Shown here piece by piece: positions 45,935-55,057 of a stretch of 64,000 nucleotides of DNA. This DNA is from JABCYV01 sp963696025. Its GTDB lineage: Bacteria; Acidobacteriota; Terriglobia; Terriglobales; Acidobacteriaceae. The notes beneath the pieces are model-generated. The model saw only the letters and a list, made by a program, of their open reading frames with translations. It had not been told where the DNA came from and did no database searches. The translations under genes and the position numbers were made by a program. How positions within the stretch are numbered: position 1 is the stretch's first letter; every line of letters begins with the position of its first letter. Where the stretch lies: the NCBI GenBank assembly GCA_963696025.1, contig CAVOII010000006.1, forward strand, positions 310,001-374,000, in the 5' to 3' direction.

Positions 45935-47096
45935 CTAGGTGTTCTGCGCCCAAAGCATGGGTACATGGAAAAGACGCGCCCAGCTTGTGAGGCAGGCGCG
46001 CTGAATTTCTGATACGGTCGTTGCTCGCGCCCAATAGTCATTCGCGATCCCCAGAAGGAGAGTTGGGCGCTCTGCGAATGAAGAAAGCACCGGCCAAATG
46101 AGAAGATGCTCGTAACAGATCAAGACCGCCGATTTGGCGCTTGCAACGTCGAGGGTCCCGGCTGCGCCAACTCGGAGCGGAATACTTTTCTCGCTGAAGG
46201 GTGTCCACATGCCAATCGGGATTGGAATACGCTGCAAGAACTCGTCGTTGCCATGAGCTCCTCGAATGATGATTGTGTTAAACGAGTGCTCGCCGTTTTT
46301 CTCTGACACGCGGGCCCCGACCAGGATCGTTTTACCGTCGCGTCGGAGCTTTTTGATCGTTCTGTCCCAAAAGGCGTCGGTCGCTTCGCTCCAATTGGAG
46401 ACAACCGTCTCAGGGAAAACGATGACGCGAGCGGATGAATTGAGAGCAGCGCTCTGGATGAACTGGGCTGCTGTGTACTCTGCCAACGGGTCTGGTCTAT
46501 CGAGGCCCACACCGCCGAAATGGGTGCTCACAGCTTGCCAATCTGGCTGGTGATTGAGGAGCCCGGTAGAGGATTTGCGCGGGCAGAGCAAAGGCGAGGG
46601 TGAGAACAATTGCGCGGCGGGGATAAGCTGTGAGAAAGCCACAGATCAGCAGCGTCAGCAAGAGACCCACCCAAGCTAGGCCGGGGAAGAGAATTCCCGC
46701 TGCGGTAAGCGGCGACGCGCAACCGATAATGCCAAGCGGCGGTACCGCCAAAAGCACGAGGGTGAGCGGGGCCCTGTACAGCCTCAACCCGGCGTGGTGG
46801 CACCACAAAGCTGCCCATGGCGCTGCGAGTATCGAACTCGTCCCGAGCCACAAGAGAACAATTTGAATTGGGTTCGCGTGATGCCCGAAGAAGACCGAGG
46901 CGCCGGGAATGATCTGCCAAGTCGCACCGGCGTAGTAGCAAAACATCAATGCAAATGCATCCGTCCGGCTCCTCGGTAGTGCCAGCAGTATGAGGACCAG
47001 CAGCGAAAATGCGATCGCTGGGGTGTATCCGCTCCACGCCGCAGCTCCTACAGCAAAACCAGTTGCCGCCAGCAGAGTGGCAGAGTCGGCCAGCAT
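45935..47096 (-). pseudogene. TraB-like nitrilase-fold protein, frameshifted
   Basis: The N-terminal half (from MLADSATLLAATGF, 47096) has five or six membrane helices ending FALPAQILYRAPQ. The second half, in a shifted frame, encodes WQAVSTHFGGVGLDRP and a nitrilase/N-acyltransferase-like domain with VIVFPETVVSNW (Glu) and SAVLICYEHLLIWP (Cys). The frame changes near 46550, so one indel separates the two halves. Intact homologues are TraB of Rhizobium/IncP-type systems. As it stands two separate fragments would be made. Confidence 0.75.
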
Positions 47097-47118
47097 CTCG
47101 GACAGCCTTTCGCAGAAT

Positions 47119-47688
47119 CTAGAGAGGTCGAAGATGATGCCGGATATGTGAGACTGGAATCGGTCCGTAATATCGACTATCGAACGATAGCGCGTTGTAC
47201 TCGGAAGCGACCCACACGAATCCTGGCGGTACTTCATACCTTCCGAAGGGCCAGTGCGCGAGGGGCAGGCCCCGCGAATCTCTCGTTCGGGGTGCGGTGT
47301 TGCGAAGCAGTGTTCCGTTGACTGCGATGCCATTGGCTGAAACCTCCACGATGTCGCCCGCTCTGGCGACTATCGGCTTGAGCATGGAAGAGGCCCCGTC
47401 TGGACAGGTTCCGGGCCGGCGGTAGCCTCTTTCTGTCGAGAGCTGAGCAAAAGCTCTTTCCGGACAGAATTCAATGAGGGGCGACGAACCGTCGTTGGTG
47501 ATTAGGTAGAAAAAACCTGGCATTGATTGGGTAAGATTGAAGCGAATTCCGAAGAGTGCGCAGGCCGCCACCAGGGCACAGAGGACACCGGTTAAGAAGA
47601 ACACAGTGATCAGCGCGCGCCGTATACGCTCCTGATGGAGGGGCCCGGCATTCGCAATCTCGGGCGTTTCAGATGACCCATTCGTCAT
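47119..47688 (-). CDS. traF: TraF-type conjugal transfer peptidase
   Basis: About 189 residues from ATG 47688. A membrane helix (RALITVFFLTGVLCALVAA) precedes the S26 signal-peptidase-like domain with nucleophile Ser in NLTQSMPGFFYLI and general-base Lys in SMLKPIVARAGDIVEV. IncP TraF matures and cyclises the TrbC pilin. The gene overlaps the 3' end of ssb by 20 bases, indicating translational coupling. No trbC is seen in this window. Confidence 0.85.
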   Translation of the reverse strand: MTNGSSETPEIANAGPLHQERIRRALITVFFLTGVLCALVAACALFGIRFNLTQSMPGFFYLITNDGSSPLIEFCPERAFAQLSTERGYRRPGTCPDGASSMLKPIVARAGDIVEVSANGIAVNGTLLRNTAPRTRDSRGLPLAHWPFGRYEVPPGFVWVASEYNALSFDSRYYGPIPVSHIRHHLRPL

Positions 47689-48103
47689 CACTTTCGTCAA
47701 CACGCCGAGTCTCCTCCTGTTGCATCGGAACTGGATCGGGACGCGAGTGCCAGTCCTTACCGTGAGCTTTCCCCGGTTCTGTCAGGCTTTCTATACGATG
47801 GCACTTGTGGACAACGACTTCGTAGACTGTCCTTTTGCTGCCCGTCTTGGCTTCCAACTGTCTGTGCTCTAGGACGGCAGTCACATGGATGTTGTCGCCC
47901 TTGTCGAACTTCATGGCGACAGCGGCGAGATCGCCATAGAAGACCAAATTGAACCAATTTGTGTGTTCTTCGATCTTCCGGTCTTTCTCGTATTCGTAGC
48001 TCTGCGCCAGCCTCACATTGGCAACCGGTGTCCCGGACGGCAGATATCGGAGTTCTGGTTTGCCGTCGAGATAACCCGCGAGGATGACCTGATTGTCCTG
48101 CAT
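47669..48103 (-). CDS. ssb: Single-stranded DNA-binding protein
   Basis: 144 residues with an OB fold: ILAGYLDGKPELRYLPSGTP, ANVRLAQSY, HTNWFNLVFYGDLA and KGDNIHVTAVLEHR. The acidic tail ends DDEWVI rather than the usual DDDIPF, so contacts with host repair proteins may differ. It lies between traG and traF in the transfer operon, where it would protect the transferred strand. Confidence 0.85.
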   Translation of the reverse strand: MQDNQVILAGYLDGKPELRYLPSGTPVANVRLAQSYEYEKDRKIEEHTNWFNLVFYGDLAAVAMKFDKGDNIHVTAVLEHRQLEAKTGSKRTVYEVVVHKCHRIESLTEPGKAHGKDWHSRPDPVPMQQEETRRVDESDDEWVI

Positions 48104-48106
48104 GGC

Positions 48107-50143
48107 TTACCGATGCCTTTGTGTGATGTGGGCAGAGCGAGTTCGAAAATTCCGCGTTGGTCGAGGACTCACTAACTGCCAGGCTGATCCGCCTGCCGGA
48201 AGCACATCGGAGTCGGCAGATTCAGATTGTTCCCTGGCTTCCTCGCCCTCGGGAGGGTTGATAGTTACAAAGCGAGTGGGCGGCGCCATCTCCGCGCGCA
48301 CACGGAACACGTCATCAAGGAAGTAGAGCATCTGTTTCCCATAAATGGGGCGATGACCGGAAACGAAGACAAGCATGTCTCCAGGCGCGACGATTTTCTC
48401 GCCCTGCCCCTCGCCCCTCTTGAGCGGTGGCGGGATGCGCATGATCTCGTCGGGGGTCATGAGTGGCCGTTGAATCTGCTCTACACTTTGGTTGACGTGA
48501 TTGAGAATTATTGAGCCGCGCGAACCGCCAAAGGTGAATGAAGCCTTCTGAATTGTTTTTGTGCCGGTCATTTTGCTCAACAGTTCTGCCGTCTCATACT
48601 GGTTTGGCGCAAAAGCTACTCGCACTGCGCAATTGCTGACGATGCTTTCGTTGGCCCCATATTCCTCAACGATCTGCCGAATGTCCTGGGTGATCAGGTA
48701 TGCCTTCAGGCCGAATCCCGCCATATAAGAAAGTGCATCGGCGAAGATATCCATTCTCCTAAGAGTGGGGAATTCGTCGATCATGAACAGAAGGCGATGT
48801 TTGTGACGCTTCGGTCCTGTGCCATGGAATTCCAGTTTTTCCGTCAACCGGTTAACAATCATGGTGAAGATCAGTCGGATCAGCGGACGTAGGCGTTTCT
48901 TGTGCGCCGGAGGGACCACTAGATAGAGGGAAACTGGTTTTTCGTGATCGACCAGATCGATGATGCGAAAGTCGCTGCTCGCAGTATTTTTGGCAACTAG
49001 TGGGTCGCTGTAGAGCGCCAGTGCCGTTTTGGCGGTGGAGAGTACGCCGGAGAATTCCTTATCCTCCTTGTTCAGCATCTCTTGTACTTTTTCCCGCACG
49101 ACCGGATGGGTTGCTGTAGCCTCACCCGTTGGCATTCGCCAGTTGAAGTCACGGTTAGGGTCATGCGGGTAGTTGAGCAACTCCTGCAACGTCTCCCGAA
49201 AATCCACACCCGGCCGCGTGAAGAGTGCAGACAATTCTGCCAGGGTTGCCGTTCGTTCCTGCAGGCATGCTGCATAGCAGACATGGAGGAGCATCCCAGT
49301 CGTCAGGGATGCTGCCGTCCTATCCCAATGCGGGTCGTAAGGGTTTGTTTCGCCCGTATTGACGATCATTTCGGCGATATTCTGTGCGTCAGAGACGTCC
49401 CATGGGGTACCAATACGAGTTTCTTCCAAGGGATTGAAGCAGGAGCTGCTGTTCTCTTCGACGGGAGAGAACTTGAAGCACACCTGACCCGCCTGGGTGC
49501 GAAATCCCGCCGTTTTCGTCCAGTTCTCCCCCTTGATGTCGTAGATGATTGCGCTCTCGCTCCAAGCCAAAAGAGTGGGGATGACGAGAGCTACCCCTTT
49601 ACCCATTCGGGTGGGTGCGAAGGCAAGTACATGCTCTGGGCCGTTATGACGGAGGTAGTGAAGATGTTGCCCTTCCTCGTCGTACCAGCCGCCGACATAT
49701 ACGCCTTGCTTGGCATCGAGCAATCCGGTTTTCCTTATTTCCTGTTCCACTGCCCAGCCGGCAGAGCCATAAAGGTCCTGAGTATTTTGCGAGAGCTGCT
49801 TCGCGTGGCGGATGTTGAACAGGAACGAGACCCATCCGCTCAGAAATGCCCCTACAATCACCAGGAAAGCACCGAGAAGAAGGGGATTCTTCACAGCTGG
49901 ATCGGCGAAACTCCCGTAGTGCCATACCCACGAGATCCAAGCGAAGGGCTGATAGAGTCCGATGTGGCCCCGGCGAACTAGTGCTTCGCCCAGGGCATCC
50001 TGATATTCAAAGTGGTGGGCGATATATTGAGTGGCTGCCACATTCGACAGGAATAAGCCGACAAGTCCTAGGACGATGGGACTGATCGAGAAGCCTCCTA
50101 AGTAGCCAGGGTCCGTCGGAACTCGATAAAGCTTGGTTCTCAT
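48107..50143 (-). CDS. traG: TraG/VirD4-type coupling protein
   Basis: 678 residues. Two or three N-terminal membrane helices (about 18-37, 58-70 and 90-112) anchor a cytoplasmic ATPase with Walker A PTRMGKGVALVIPTLL at about 182-197 and Walker B LLFMIDEFPTLRRMD near 450. ISPLANVQ-type conserved blocks around VSNCAVRVAFAPNQYETAEL are present. It would link the relaxosome to the secretion channel. Its ATG overlaps the stop of the upstream gene by four bases. Confidence 0.9.
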   Translation of the reverse strand: MRTKLYRVPTDPGYLGGFSISPIVLGLVGLFLSNVAATQYIAHHFEYQDALGEALVRRGHIGLYQPFAWISWVWHYGSFADPAVKNPLLLGAFLVIVGAFLSGWVSFLFNIRHAKQLSQNTQDLYGSAGWAVEQEIRKTGLLDAKQGVYVGGWYDEEGQHLHYLRHNGPEHVLAFAPTRMGKGVALVIPTLLAWSESAIIYDIKGENWTKTAGFRTQAGQVCFKFSPVEENSSSCFNPLEETRIGTPWDVSDAQNIAEMIVNTGETNPYDPHWDRTAASLTTGMLLHVCYAACLQERTATLAELSALFTRPGVDFRETLQELLNYPHDPNRDFNWRMPTGEATATHPVVREKVQEMLNKEDKEFSGVLSTAKTALALYSDPLVAKNTASSDFRIIDLVDHEKPVSLYLVVPPAHKKRLRPLIRLIFTMIVNRLTEKLEFHGTGPKRHKHRLLFMIDEFPTLRRMDIFADALSYMAGFGLKAYLITQDIRQIVEEYGANESIVSNCAVRVAFAPNQYETAELLSKMTGTKTIQKASFTFGGSRGSIILNHVNQSVEQIQRPLMTPDEIMRIPPPLKRGEGQGEKIVAPGDMLVFVSGHRPIYGKQMLYFLDDVFRVRAEMAPPTRFVTINPPEGEEAREQSESADSDVLPAGGSAWQLVSPRPTRNFRTRSAHITQRHR

Positions 50144-50679
50144 CGACCTAGCTCCCGACTGGTCGTCGGCGGGGCGAGTTCCCTTACCGACGCGGAACCA
50201 TCGCGGTACGCGATCCTGACAAATTCTCCAGTGCGGGGAATCTCGCTGAGCAGAACTTTAGAGTGAATAATCGTGTTAGTGGGAGAGATCCGCTGCAGCA
50301 AGACTTCCTGCCCCTGCCAAACGACGGTGCCGACATACACGCCGCTGTCCGTCAGAGGCGACGCAATCGCAGAGTGCAAGAGTTCTTCGCTTCTCTCGTA
50401 GGCTGACTCCAGGGCTTCCTGCAGACGGACTTCCTTGAGCGGAACGTGCCCACTCTTGTCGCTGTCGAGATAGGTTTCGTGATGTTCGCGGAGCCAGACG
50501 ACCAGGTCGTGGTCTAAATCGGTGTCGAGCGCATCGTCTTGCGTTTGCTCGGAAACGGACAATTCTCGACTCCGGACCACTTCATGTTGCACACCGTTTT
50601 CGATTAGGTCTTCTCGACGACTCGCGTTTTGACTGCGCATGGTTTTCCCGGCCGGCCTTGGTTTCTGTGAGGTAGACAT
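50140..50679 (-). CDS. KfrB-like protein of transfer operon
   Basis: About 179 residues from ATG 50679 (TTG at 50685 also possible). The first half is hydrophilic and acidic. The second half (GVYVGTVVWQGQEVLLQRIS, then LLSEIPRTGEFVRIAYRDG) resembles the KfrB domain often attached to conjugation proteins. It overlaps traG (ATGA) and is the first gene after a strong-looking promoter, so it probably belongs to the relaxosome or coupling complex. The role is inferred from position only. Confidence 0.55.
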   Translation of the reverse strand: MSTSQKPRPAGKTMRSQNASRREDLIENGVQHEVVRSRELSVSEQTQDDALDTDLDHDLVVWLREHHETYLDSDKSGHVPLKEVRLQEALESAYERSEELLHSAIASPLTDSGVYVGTVVWQGQEVLLQRISPTNTIIHSKVLLSEIPRTGEFVRIAYRDGSASVRELAPPTTSRELGR

Positions 50680-50703
50680 ATACAATCCATAACGACAATA
50701 TTA

Positions 50704-50734
50704 TATATATCAGTCATAGGTTTCGAGTTGTCAA
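50704..50734 (-). promoter_or_regulatory. Promoter of traG operon
   Basis: Minus strand: consensus TTGACA (50734-50729) followed, after 17-19 bases, by an AT-rich GATATATATA run ending near 50704. The ATG of the KfrB-like gene is 25 bases on. The alternating AT tract may also be a repressor site. Confidence 0.5.
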
Positions 50735-50825
50735 TAGTTAAAATGAAGGAACGTGCGAAAAACATCGCCAAGCCCTTACGCCAAAGGTTTGTCCGACGCA
50801 TATCGTGTGGAATTGACGATTGTGA

Positions 50826-52274
50826 TTAACGAGTTCGTGCCTGGCTTCGAGGACTTTGTTCTTGTGCCCTGGCGGTGGAGAGATGCTGGCTTACTGCTTG
50901 CTGGTATTGTCCGAGCCAGCCGCCCCAGGTTTGCTCCACGCTCACGATACCTCGTCGCATGAGCTTTGCCGCCGCCCCTTGGAGATAAACACTGTTCTTC
51001 AATAGCTGGTAGGCGTTGCCCAGATCCTCGACCTGAAGAAAGGGCCGAGCACCGGAAAACCTCTTCTCAAGCCGGACAAAAGAGTTGACGCGCAGCTGTC
51101 GATTGTGACGCGCATTCTGAATCTCCTCGTACTGGTAGAGCAGATAAATTGTTCCTTCCACTCCCTCCACCATTAGATACGCCCGGTCGGTGTTTTCTTC
51201 TTGGCCGTGTGCGACGACCCGACCCTCTATTTGGGTCAACTCCCGAAAGGAGACGAACTGCAAGGGCAAGCGTGGGTCAGACAGGAGGGCCCTGTGTTCC
51301 GCAAGCATCTTTTGCCGATCATTGCGTCTCTGCATCACGCGAAGCACATGCTCAAAATCGCCTTTTACTCTCCAGTCGTATCCGCCAAGACGCTCGGCCA
51401 ACCCCATCTTTTCGAGTGTAGTCAACCGGGCCGCTAAATGGTGTCGTTGCGCCTTCGCGAACGCCCGTAGCCCCGGCTGCGTCGGTTCAGCCCGCACTAC
51501 GAAATAGTCAGCCCGGAGTGGATTAGACCGCTGGATGATTCGATCCAGGGTCGTGAAGCGCTGTTGTTGAATCTCGCGACGTTGCGCCTCCATTGCATCC
51601 CGCTCGGTTCTGTGACCCAATTGTTCCGTTGCAAGATTCTCGGCATGGGAGCGAATTCCTGAGCGAACGTATTCACGCGGAAGGTGTAGGGCCCGGCCTT
51701 GATCATCTGCACCTCGCAAGACAACGTGTGCATGGGGATGGTCCGTGTTGTAGTGGATGACCGCTGCCCATTCCAGCTTGGAGCCAAGGTCGCGCTCGAT
51801 CCTTTGCATGAGCGCCTTGGTGTGCTCTGCCAGATTCATACGGTCGCCAAACTCCGGAGAGATGATTAACTTGAAAAAGCGTTCATCGCCTGCCCGTTGC
51901 CACGCGTCCAGGTGTCTTGCCATGTCAACGTTCTTTTCCTCGGCGTTGAACCCGACAGTCCTTGGATTTCTCTTCTCCGTGGCGCTCTCCCGGGCGAGGT
52001 AGCGTCCATGAGCCTTCCATTGACCAGCTCTCTTGTTCCGGGAATAGGTTACTCGGACGGCGCAGCGTTGCTTGTATGGAGTTCCACGACGATTAGCCCT
52101 CCCACCGCCCGCTTGTGAACTGGATCGACCCCTGCGCCTACGAGATCGAGAAATCTGAACAAAGCGCAACAATGCCCTTAGCCCCGCGGCCCATATCCGT
52201 TCACTCCGCCCCGTCCTCCCTGGTGGTCTCCGTGGCCGCAGGCGAAATGGTCTTTCCCGGTCCTCAATCTCCAT
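50826..52274 (-). CDS. VirD2/TraI-type relaxase with DUF3363
   Basis: 482 residues. The basic N terminus (Arg-rich to about 65) precedes a relaxase domain with the metal-binding histidine motif HYNTDHPHAHVVLRG at about 171-185. Candidate catalytic tyrosines lie upstream in VRVTYSRN and HGRYLARE. The C-terminal half is the DUF3363 region (GYDWRVKGDFEHVLRVMQ, then VEGTIYLLYQYEEI). It would nick at oriT and pilot DNA into the recipient. It overlaps the RHH gene by 11 bases, so the two are cotranslated as a relaxosome. Confidence 0.85.
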   Translation of the reverse strand: MEIEDRERPFRLRPRRPPGRTGRSERIWAAGLRALLRFVQISRSRRRRGRSSSQAGGGRANRRGTPYKQRCAVRVTYSRNKRAGQWKAHGRYLARESATEKRNPRTVGFNAEEKNVDMARHLDAWQRAGDERFFKLIISPEFGDRMNLAEHTKALMQRIERDLGSKLEWAAVIHYNTDHPHAHVVLRGADDQGRALHLPREYVRSGIRSHAENLATEQLGHRTERDAMEAQRREIQQQRFTTLDRIIQRSNPLRADYFVVRAEPTQPGLRAFAKAQRHHLAARLTTLEKMGLAERLGGYDWRVKGDFEHVLRVMQRRNDRQKMLAEHRALLSDPRLPLQFVSFRELTQIEGRVVAHGQEENTDRAYLMVEGVEGTIYLLYQYEEIQNARHNRQLRVNSFVRLEKRFSGARPFLQVEDLGNAYQLLKNSVYLQGAAAKLMRRGIVSVEQTWGGWLGQYQQAVSQHLSTARAQEQSPRSQARTR

Positions 52275-52680
52275 TGGTTACAGCCTCGTACAGTGAGTTG
52301 TCGATCCGGCCGGTGACCGTCTTGGCAGCGGAGCGGATCAGCTTTTCGTAACGGGCTTTGGCCTTGGCTCTTGCGCCGTTGAGCACGTCCGCGGGAGGCT
52401 CGACCATGCAAGTCAAGACGTATTTCGTCAAAGCGTCGGTGAGGGCAAACTGCGCCTGCATCGAGGTGTGCAGCGATCGCACTTCCCGCATAATCTGATT
52501 GAAGTTGGCGGCAATGCGAGCCTCGGTCTCCGACATGGAGTCAATGGCCTCCAGGCGTCGACTCTTTTCTTGTATTGCCTCCACGACGAATGCGGACCAA
52601 GATCGGTAGCCGCGCTGGCGTGCGACCTCGCTGACGGTTCGGTCTAAGGTCTCGGGAACGCGCAGGCTCCTTCGGGGCAT
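52264..52680 (-). CDS. Ribbon-helix-helix relaxosome protein (TraJ/MobC-like)
   Basis: 138 residues from ATG 52680. MPRRSLRVPETLDRTVSEVA is a ribbon-helix-helix DNA-binding start. A long helical part follows (SMSETEARIAANFNQIMREV, then QAQFALTDALTKYVLTC). Its place just upstream of the relaxase and beside the putative oriT matches TraJ of IncP plasmids, which binds oriT and recruits the relaxase. It may also repress its own promoter at the inverted repeat near 52701-52720. Confidence 0.75.
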   Translation of the reverse strand: MPRRSLRVPETLDRTVSEVARQRGYRSWSAFVVEAIQEKSRRLEAIDSMSETEARIAANFNQIMREVRSLHTSMQAQFALTDALTKYVLTCMVEPPADVLNGARAKAKARYEKLIRSAAKTVTGRIDNSLYEAVTNGD

Positions 52681-52981
52681 GGATGGAATCCTCTTCAGAT
52701 TGTCAGCCGTTGGTCTGACATACGAATATATATGTCTCACACTCCATCCGCTTTTGCAACAAGAATTTGTTTGAACTCTGCTGGCCAACTGTCAGACACT
52801 TCTTTATGTTCCACTACGCCTGATTAGCCTGAAACCACGCTTGCTTCCAATCAAGTCCCGGCCCTCTTGACCCCTAACTGAGACTCCCTTGCTAACAAAT
52901 GCTGTTTTCTGATGACAAGTATGATAGTCATATGTATATTTATGCTGAGATTTGCTGATTGCGACTATTCTCCGCAAATTC
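52681..52981. other. Candidate oriT and divergent promoter region
   Basis: A 300-base gene-free gap separates the leftward mob operon from rightward traK, exactly where IncP oriT lies. It holds the inverted repeat TGTCAG (52701-52706)/CTGACA (52715-52720), a further TGTCAGACA at 52790-52798, and AT-rich stretches (CGAATATATATG near 52724). No clear match to the IncP nick consensus YATCCTGY could be assigned, so the nick position is open. Confidence 0.55.
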
Positions 52982-53389
52982 ATGATGCCTCACCAGATCA
53001 AGAACGCAATCCGCGCCATGAAGGCAGAAATTGCACCCAGCAAGACCGGGTTAGTACGAGCCCTGCTTCCCGAGATCGAGGACGCACTTGCAGCCGGCTA
53101 CAAGGTCAAGTCCGTCTGGGAGAGAATCGCGGCGAATGGTGTGGAAATCACTTACACCCAATTCTGCCTTTACCTGCAGCGCGTCAGAAAGGCTACCGCC
53201 GATACCGCGCACACACACGGGAAAAAGTCTGGCTTACAAGTGAGAAGAGTGAAGCCCGAGGGGTCCGATCCTCTCCATAACGTTCGCCTGCGCGAAACCG
53301 CGCGACCGGGTTTCCACTATCGGGGCACCCAGGATTTGGATTTCTTGGTTTATGGGAGGAAAGAAGATCATGGCAACCAAAGGCATTGA
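52982..53389 (+). CDS. traK: TraK-like oriT-binding protein
   Basis: About 135 residues from ATG 52982. The N-terminal helical region (LVRALLPEIEDALAAGYKVK, then SVWERIAANGVEITYTQFCL) matches the TraK/DUF5338 family of conjugation accessory proteins, which bind and bend DNA at oriT. The C terminus is basic and unstructured. It is the first gene of the rightward operon, overlapping traL by 20 bases. Confidence 0.75.
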   Translation: MMPHQIKNAIRAMKAEIAPSKTGLVRALLPEIEDALAAGYKVKSVWERIAANGVEITYTQFCLYLQRVRKATADTAHTHGKKSGLQVRRVKPEGSDPLHNVRLRETARPGFHYRGTQDLDFLVYGRKEDHGNQRH

Positions 53390-54188
53390 GAATGAAGAGA
53401 CCACTGTGCACCTGTCTCTTCAGGGGAAGGGCGGAGTCGGAAAGAGCCTGGTGGCTTCTATCTTGGTGCAGTATTTCCTCCGGAAAGGGAAGAGGGTGCA
53501 GGCCGTCGACACAGATCCAGTCAATCACACTCTAGCGCAATATAAGGAGCTCGGCGTCCAATCCCTGGAACTGCTGCGGGACGGTGGAGTCGATCAGCGG
53601 AAGTTCGATGTCCTGTTGGAGCGTCTCCTCACCGAGTCGGGGATCTTTGTGGTGGATAGCGGCGCAGCCACTTTCATCCCCCTGTGGTTCTACATGCTTG
53701 AGAACCACGTTTCCGATTGTTTGGAAAAGGCAGGGCGCCGCCTGGTGGTGCACTCGCTCATCACCGGTGGCCAGGCATTGGCGGACACTCTGAGCGGGTT
53801 TGATCAAGTGGCCGAGACCACCCGCGATCGCAGCGTGGTGGTATGGCTTAACGAGTATTTCGGCTACGTCCGGCAGGGCGAATCTGAATTTGTGGATATG
53901 GCGGTGTACAAGAAGAATCAGCATAAGGTGCTGGGATCGGTGGCAATGGTCAAACGAAATCAGGATACCTTTGGTCGCGATATCGAAGAGATGATCGCCT
54001 GCAAGCTGACTTTTGCGGAAGCCTTGCGCAACGGGCAGTTTTCCATCATGGCCAAACAGCGGTTGAAGATTGTGAGAGACGACTTGTTTGAGCAACTGGA
54101 TGCGCTGGAGTGGAATGAACCACGGAAAATCGCTGCGGTAACTGCGTCGGGAACAACTGGTAAGACGGTGTCGGTTCGCGAAGGGTAA
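53370..54188 (+). CDS. traL: TraL-like ParA-family ATPase
   Basis: 272 residues from ATG 53370 (GGAGGAAAG upstream). A deviant Walker A, SLQGKGGVGKSLVASIL, and RVQAVDTDPVNHTLAQY mark a ParA/MinD-type ATPase. SGIFVVDSGAATFIPLW is the second conserved Asp segment. IncP TraL has the same layout between traK and traM; its exact role in transfer is not settled. Confidence 0.8.
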   Translation: MATKGIENEETTVHLSLQGKGGVGKSLVASILVQYFLRKGKRVQAVDTDPVNHTLAQYKELGVQSLELLRDGGVDQRKFDVLLERLLTESGIFVVDSGAATFIPLWFYMLENHVSDCLEKAGRRLVVHSLITGGQALADTLSGFDQVAETTRDRSVVVWLNEYFGYVRQGESEFVDMAVYKKNQHKVLGSVAMVKRNQDTFGRDIEEMIACKLTFAEALRNGQFSIMAKQRLKIVRDDLFEQLDALEWNEPRKIAAVTASGTTGKTVSVREG

Positions 54189-54190
54189 GT

Positions 54191-54607
54191 ATGGGGCAGT
54201 TGGATGTTAAGCGCATCACCGGTGAAGTTGCTGCCCGGCACGGAGTGCTTCTGAAGCCAGACGACCCAGCACTCACGTTGGTCACGATAAACGAATGCGT
54301 GCTCGAAGAGTGCTTTAAAAGACTCGAAAATCGGGCCAGGGTTCTGATCGCCGAGATGGACGCGTGTTTTGAGGATATGCAACAACGGGCGTCAGCGCGA
54401 TTAACCGATGAGATCCGCAGTGGGGCGACGGCAATTCGCGAGGAGATTCATCGGGATATCCAAGCGGCGAAGCTGGAGGCTAATGAAAGTGTTTTGAAGA
54501 TTCGGTCTTCTTACTCGCACGTTGTGGTGCGCCGATGGGTTGCGGCGGGCGTGGTGTGTGCGGTAGCCCTTCTTGTTTTCGGGGTTGTGATCGGAAGAAT
54601 GTTGTGA
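54191..54607 (+). CDS. traM: TraM-like conjugation protein with C-terminal membrane anchor
   Basis: 138 residues. The long alpha-helical body (about 35-105, coiled-coil-like with repeated Glu/Arg) ends in one membrane helix at about 115-135 (VAAGVVCAVALLVFGVVIG). It follows traL by two bases. Size, topology and order match IncP TraM. Identification rests largely on this context. Confidence 0.65.
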   Translation: MGQLDVKRITGEVAARHGVLLKPDDPALTLVTINECVLEECFKRLENRARVLIAEMDACFEDMQQRASARLTDEIRSGATAIREEIHRDIQAAKLEANESVLKIRSSYSHVVVRRWVAAGVVCAVALLVFGVVIGRML

Positions 54608-54779
54608 TATTGCCATGCTCTGGTACTACGACATGGTTCTTTTGAAGCTGACACCAGAGGGAGTTGATCTGGTGCTCATCAACTGACAATTGATCGATTT
54701 CGGACCCCACGACCCCCAAGCTTTTCGAATGTGTACGATAATCCCTATATCCCTGTAGGGCATCTGAGGATTTCAACGA

Positions 54780-54938
54780 TCAGCGGCTTTGTGCACGGAA
54801 TTTACTGGCGGGAGATCGTATTCTTTTCTTAAGGTCGCGTACATCGGGAGTGACGCCGCTGTCGAGAACGCCTGAAAGCTGCGCACGCAGCTTAAGAATC
54901 TTTGTCCATTCTTCTGGGACATCTTCGTTTGTGATCAT
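54780..54938 (-). CDS. Possible small helical protein
   Basis: A 52-residue frame from ATG 54938 (MITNEDVPEEWTKILKLRAQ, ending RSPASKFRAQSR). It lies between traM and ardC on the opposite strand. No clear ribosome site and no recognised family. The amphipathic composition is plausible for a real small protein, but support is weak. Confidence 0.3.
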   Translation of the reverse strand: MITNEDVPEEWTKILKLRAQLSGVLDSGVTPDVRDLKKRIRSPASKFRAQSR

Positions 54939-55057
54939 CCGAAACGACTTTCGTGAGGGTGGCCACAAGGAGAGTGTGAGAGGCGGGCAGGGCGCGTCAG
55001 CCACGCGGGAGGCGAGCACAATTCGGCGGACATGCACAACGCGAACAGCGGCCGCCG

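Noticed and set aside
49082..49981. A 299-codon plus-strand frame inside traG
   Set aside because: It is antisense to a clear coupling-protein gene with Walker motifs, and its translation has no domain or ribosome site.
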